Positions 12,954 through 12,960 of a stretch of DNA of 12,960 nucleotides are shown one piece after another. The notes beneath the pieces are model-generated. The model ran no database searches, was not told the origin of the DNA, and saw nothing but the letters and a program-made list of their open reading frames with translations. A program made the position numbers and the translations under genes. Numbering within the stretch: the first letter of the stretch is position 1; each line of letters starts with the position of its first letter. Source of the stretch: CAZZBK01 sp964652155 (GTDB lineage: Bacteria; Planctomycetota; Planctomycetia; Pirellulales; PNKZ01); the NCBI GenBank assembly GCA_964652155.1, contig CAZZBK010000155.1:1-12960 (forward strand), in the 5' to 3' direction.

Positions 12954-12960
12954 TCGTGGG

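Overview
The window is about 13 kb of GC-rich chromosomal DNA. It carries fourteen genes that I can support, thirteen of them on the minus strand. Gene content and style suggest a planctomycete (Pirellulales-like): a long-tailed HU protein, a very small lipoprotein ending in a WERLW/HLSPYFTHGG-type tail, a single-domain sugar-phosphate-isomerase-like TIM barrel, and many housekeeping genes with weak or absent Shine-Dalgarno sites. This taxonomic call is inferred from protein character only; no rRNA or marker search was possible. I see no insertion sequence, phage gene, tRNA, rRNA or CRISPR array.

Region A (186-6206, minus strand) reads pyrD, trpS, GT2 glycosyltransferase, zinc-ribbon methyltransferase, GT39-like membrane glycosyltransferase, acpS. 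The last four are tightly packed (4-nt overlap, 3-nt gap, about 22-nt gap) and form a likely operon. A GT2 of the polyprenyl-phosphate-sugar-synthase type beside a GT-C membrane enzyme suggests a module that loads a sugar on a lipid carrier and transfers it outside the membrane. A candidate promoter for the block lies just upstream of pyrD.

Region B (6243-7378, minus strand) holds a 72-residue lipoprotein with a strong ribosome binding site and a textbook intrinsic terminator, preceded by an HU-family DNA-binding protein with a good TTGACA-N17-TACAGT promoter. The roughly 425-bp gap behind HU also contains a plus-strand stretch that reads like degraded or unrecognised coding sequence.

Region C (7676-10858, minus strand) is moaE, moaA, a class V cysteine desulfurase and a YkgJ-type cysteine-cluster protein. 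The first three are 3 and 9 nt apart. MoaA makes the first pterin intermediate of molybdenum cofactor, MoaE is the large subunit of molybdopterin synthase, and the desulfurase is a plausible sulfur source for it. MoaD is not in the window.

Region D (10985-12930) has one plus-strand gene, a TIM-barrel sugar phosphate isomerase/epimerase-like protein. It converges with only 4 nt between stop codons on a two-gene minus-strand operon encoding the two halves of a thiamine-diphosphate enzyme resembling sulfopyruvate/phosphonopyruvate decarboxylase. Most of the window is ordinary core metabolism. The points most worth a second look are the altered metal-site motif in AcpS, the lipid-carrier glycosylation operon, the moa-desulfurase linkage, the orphan split decarboxylase, and the unexplained coding-like stretch near 7550-7707.
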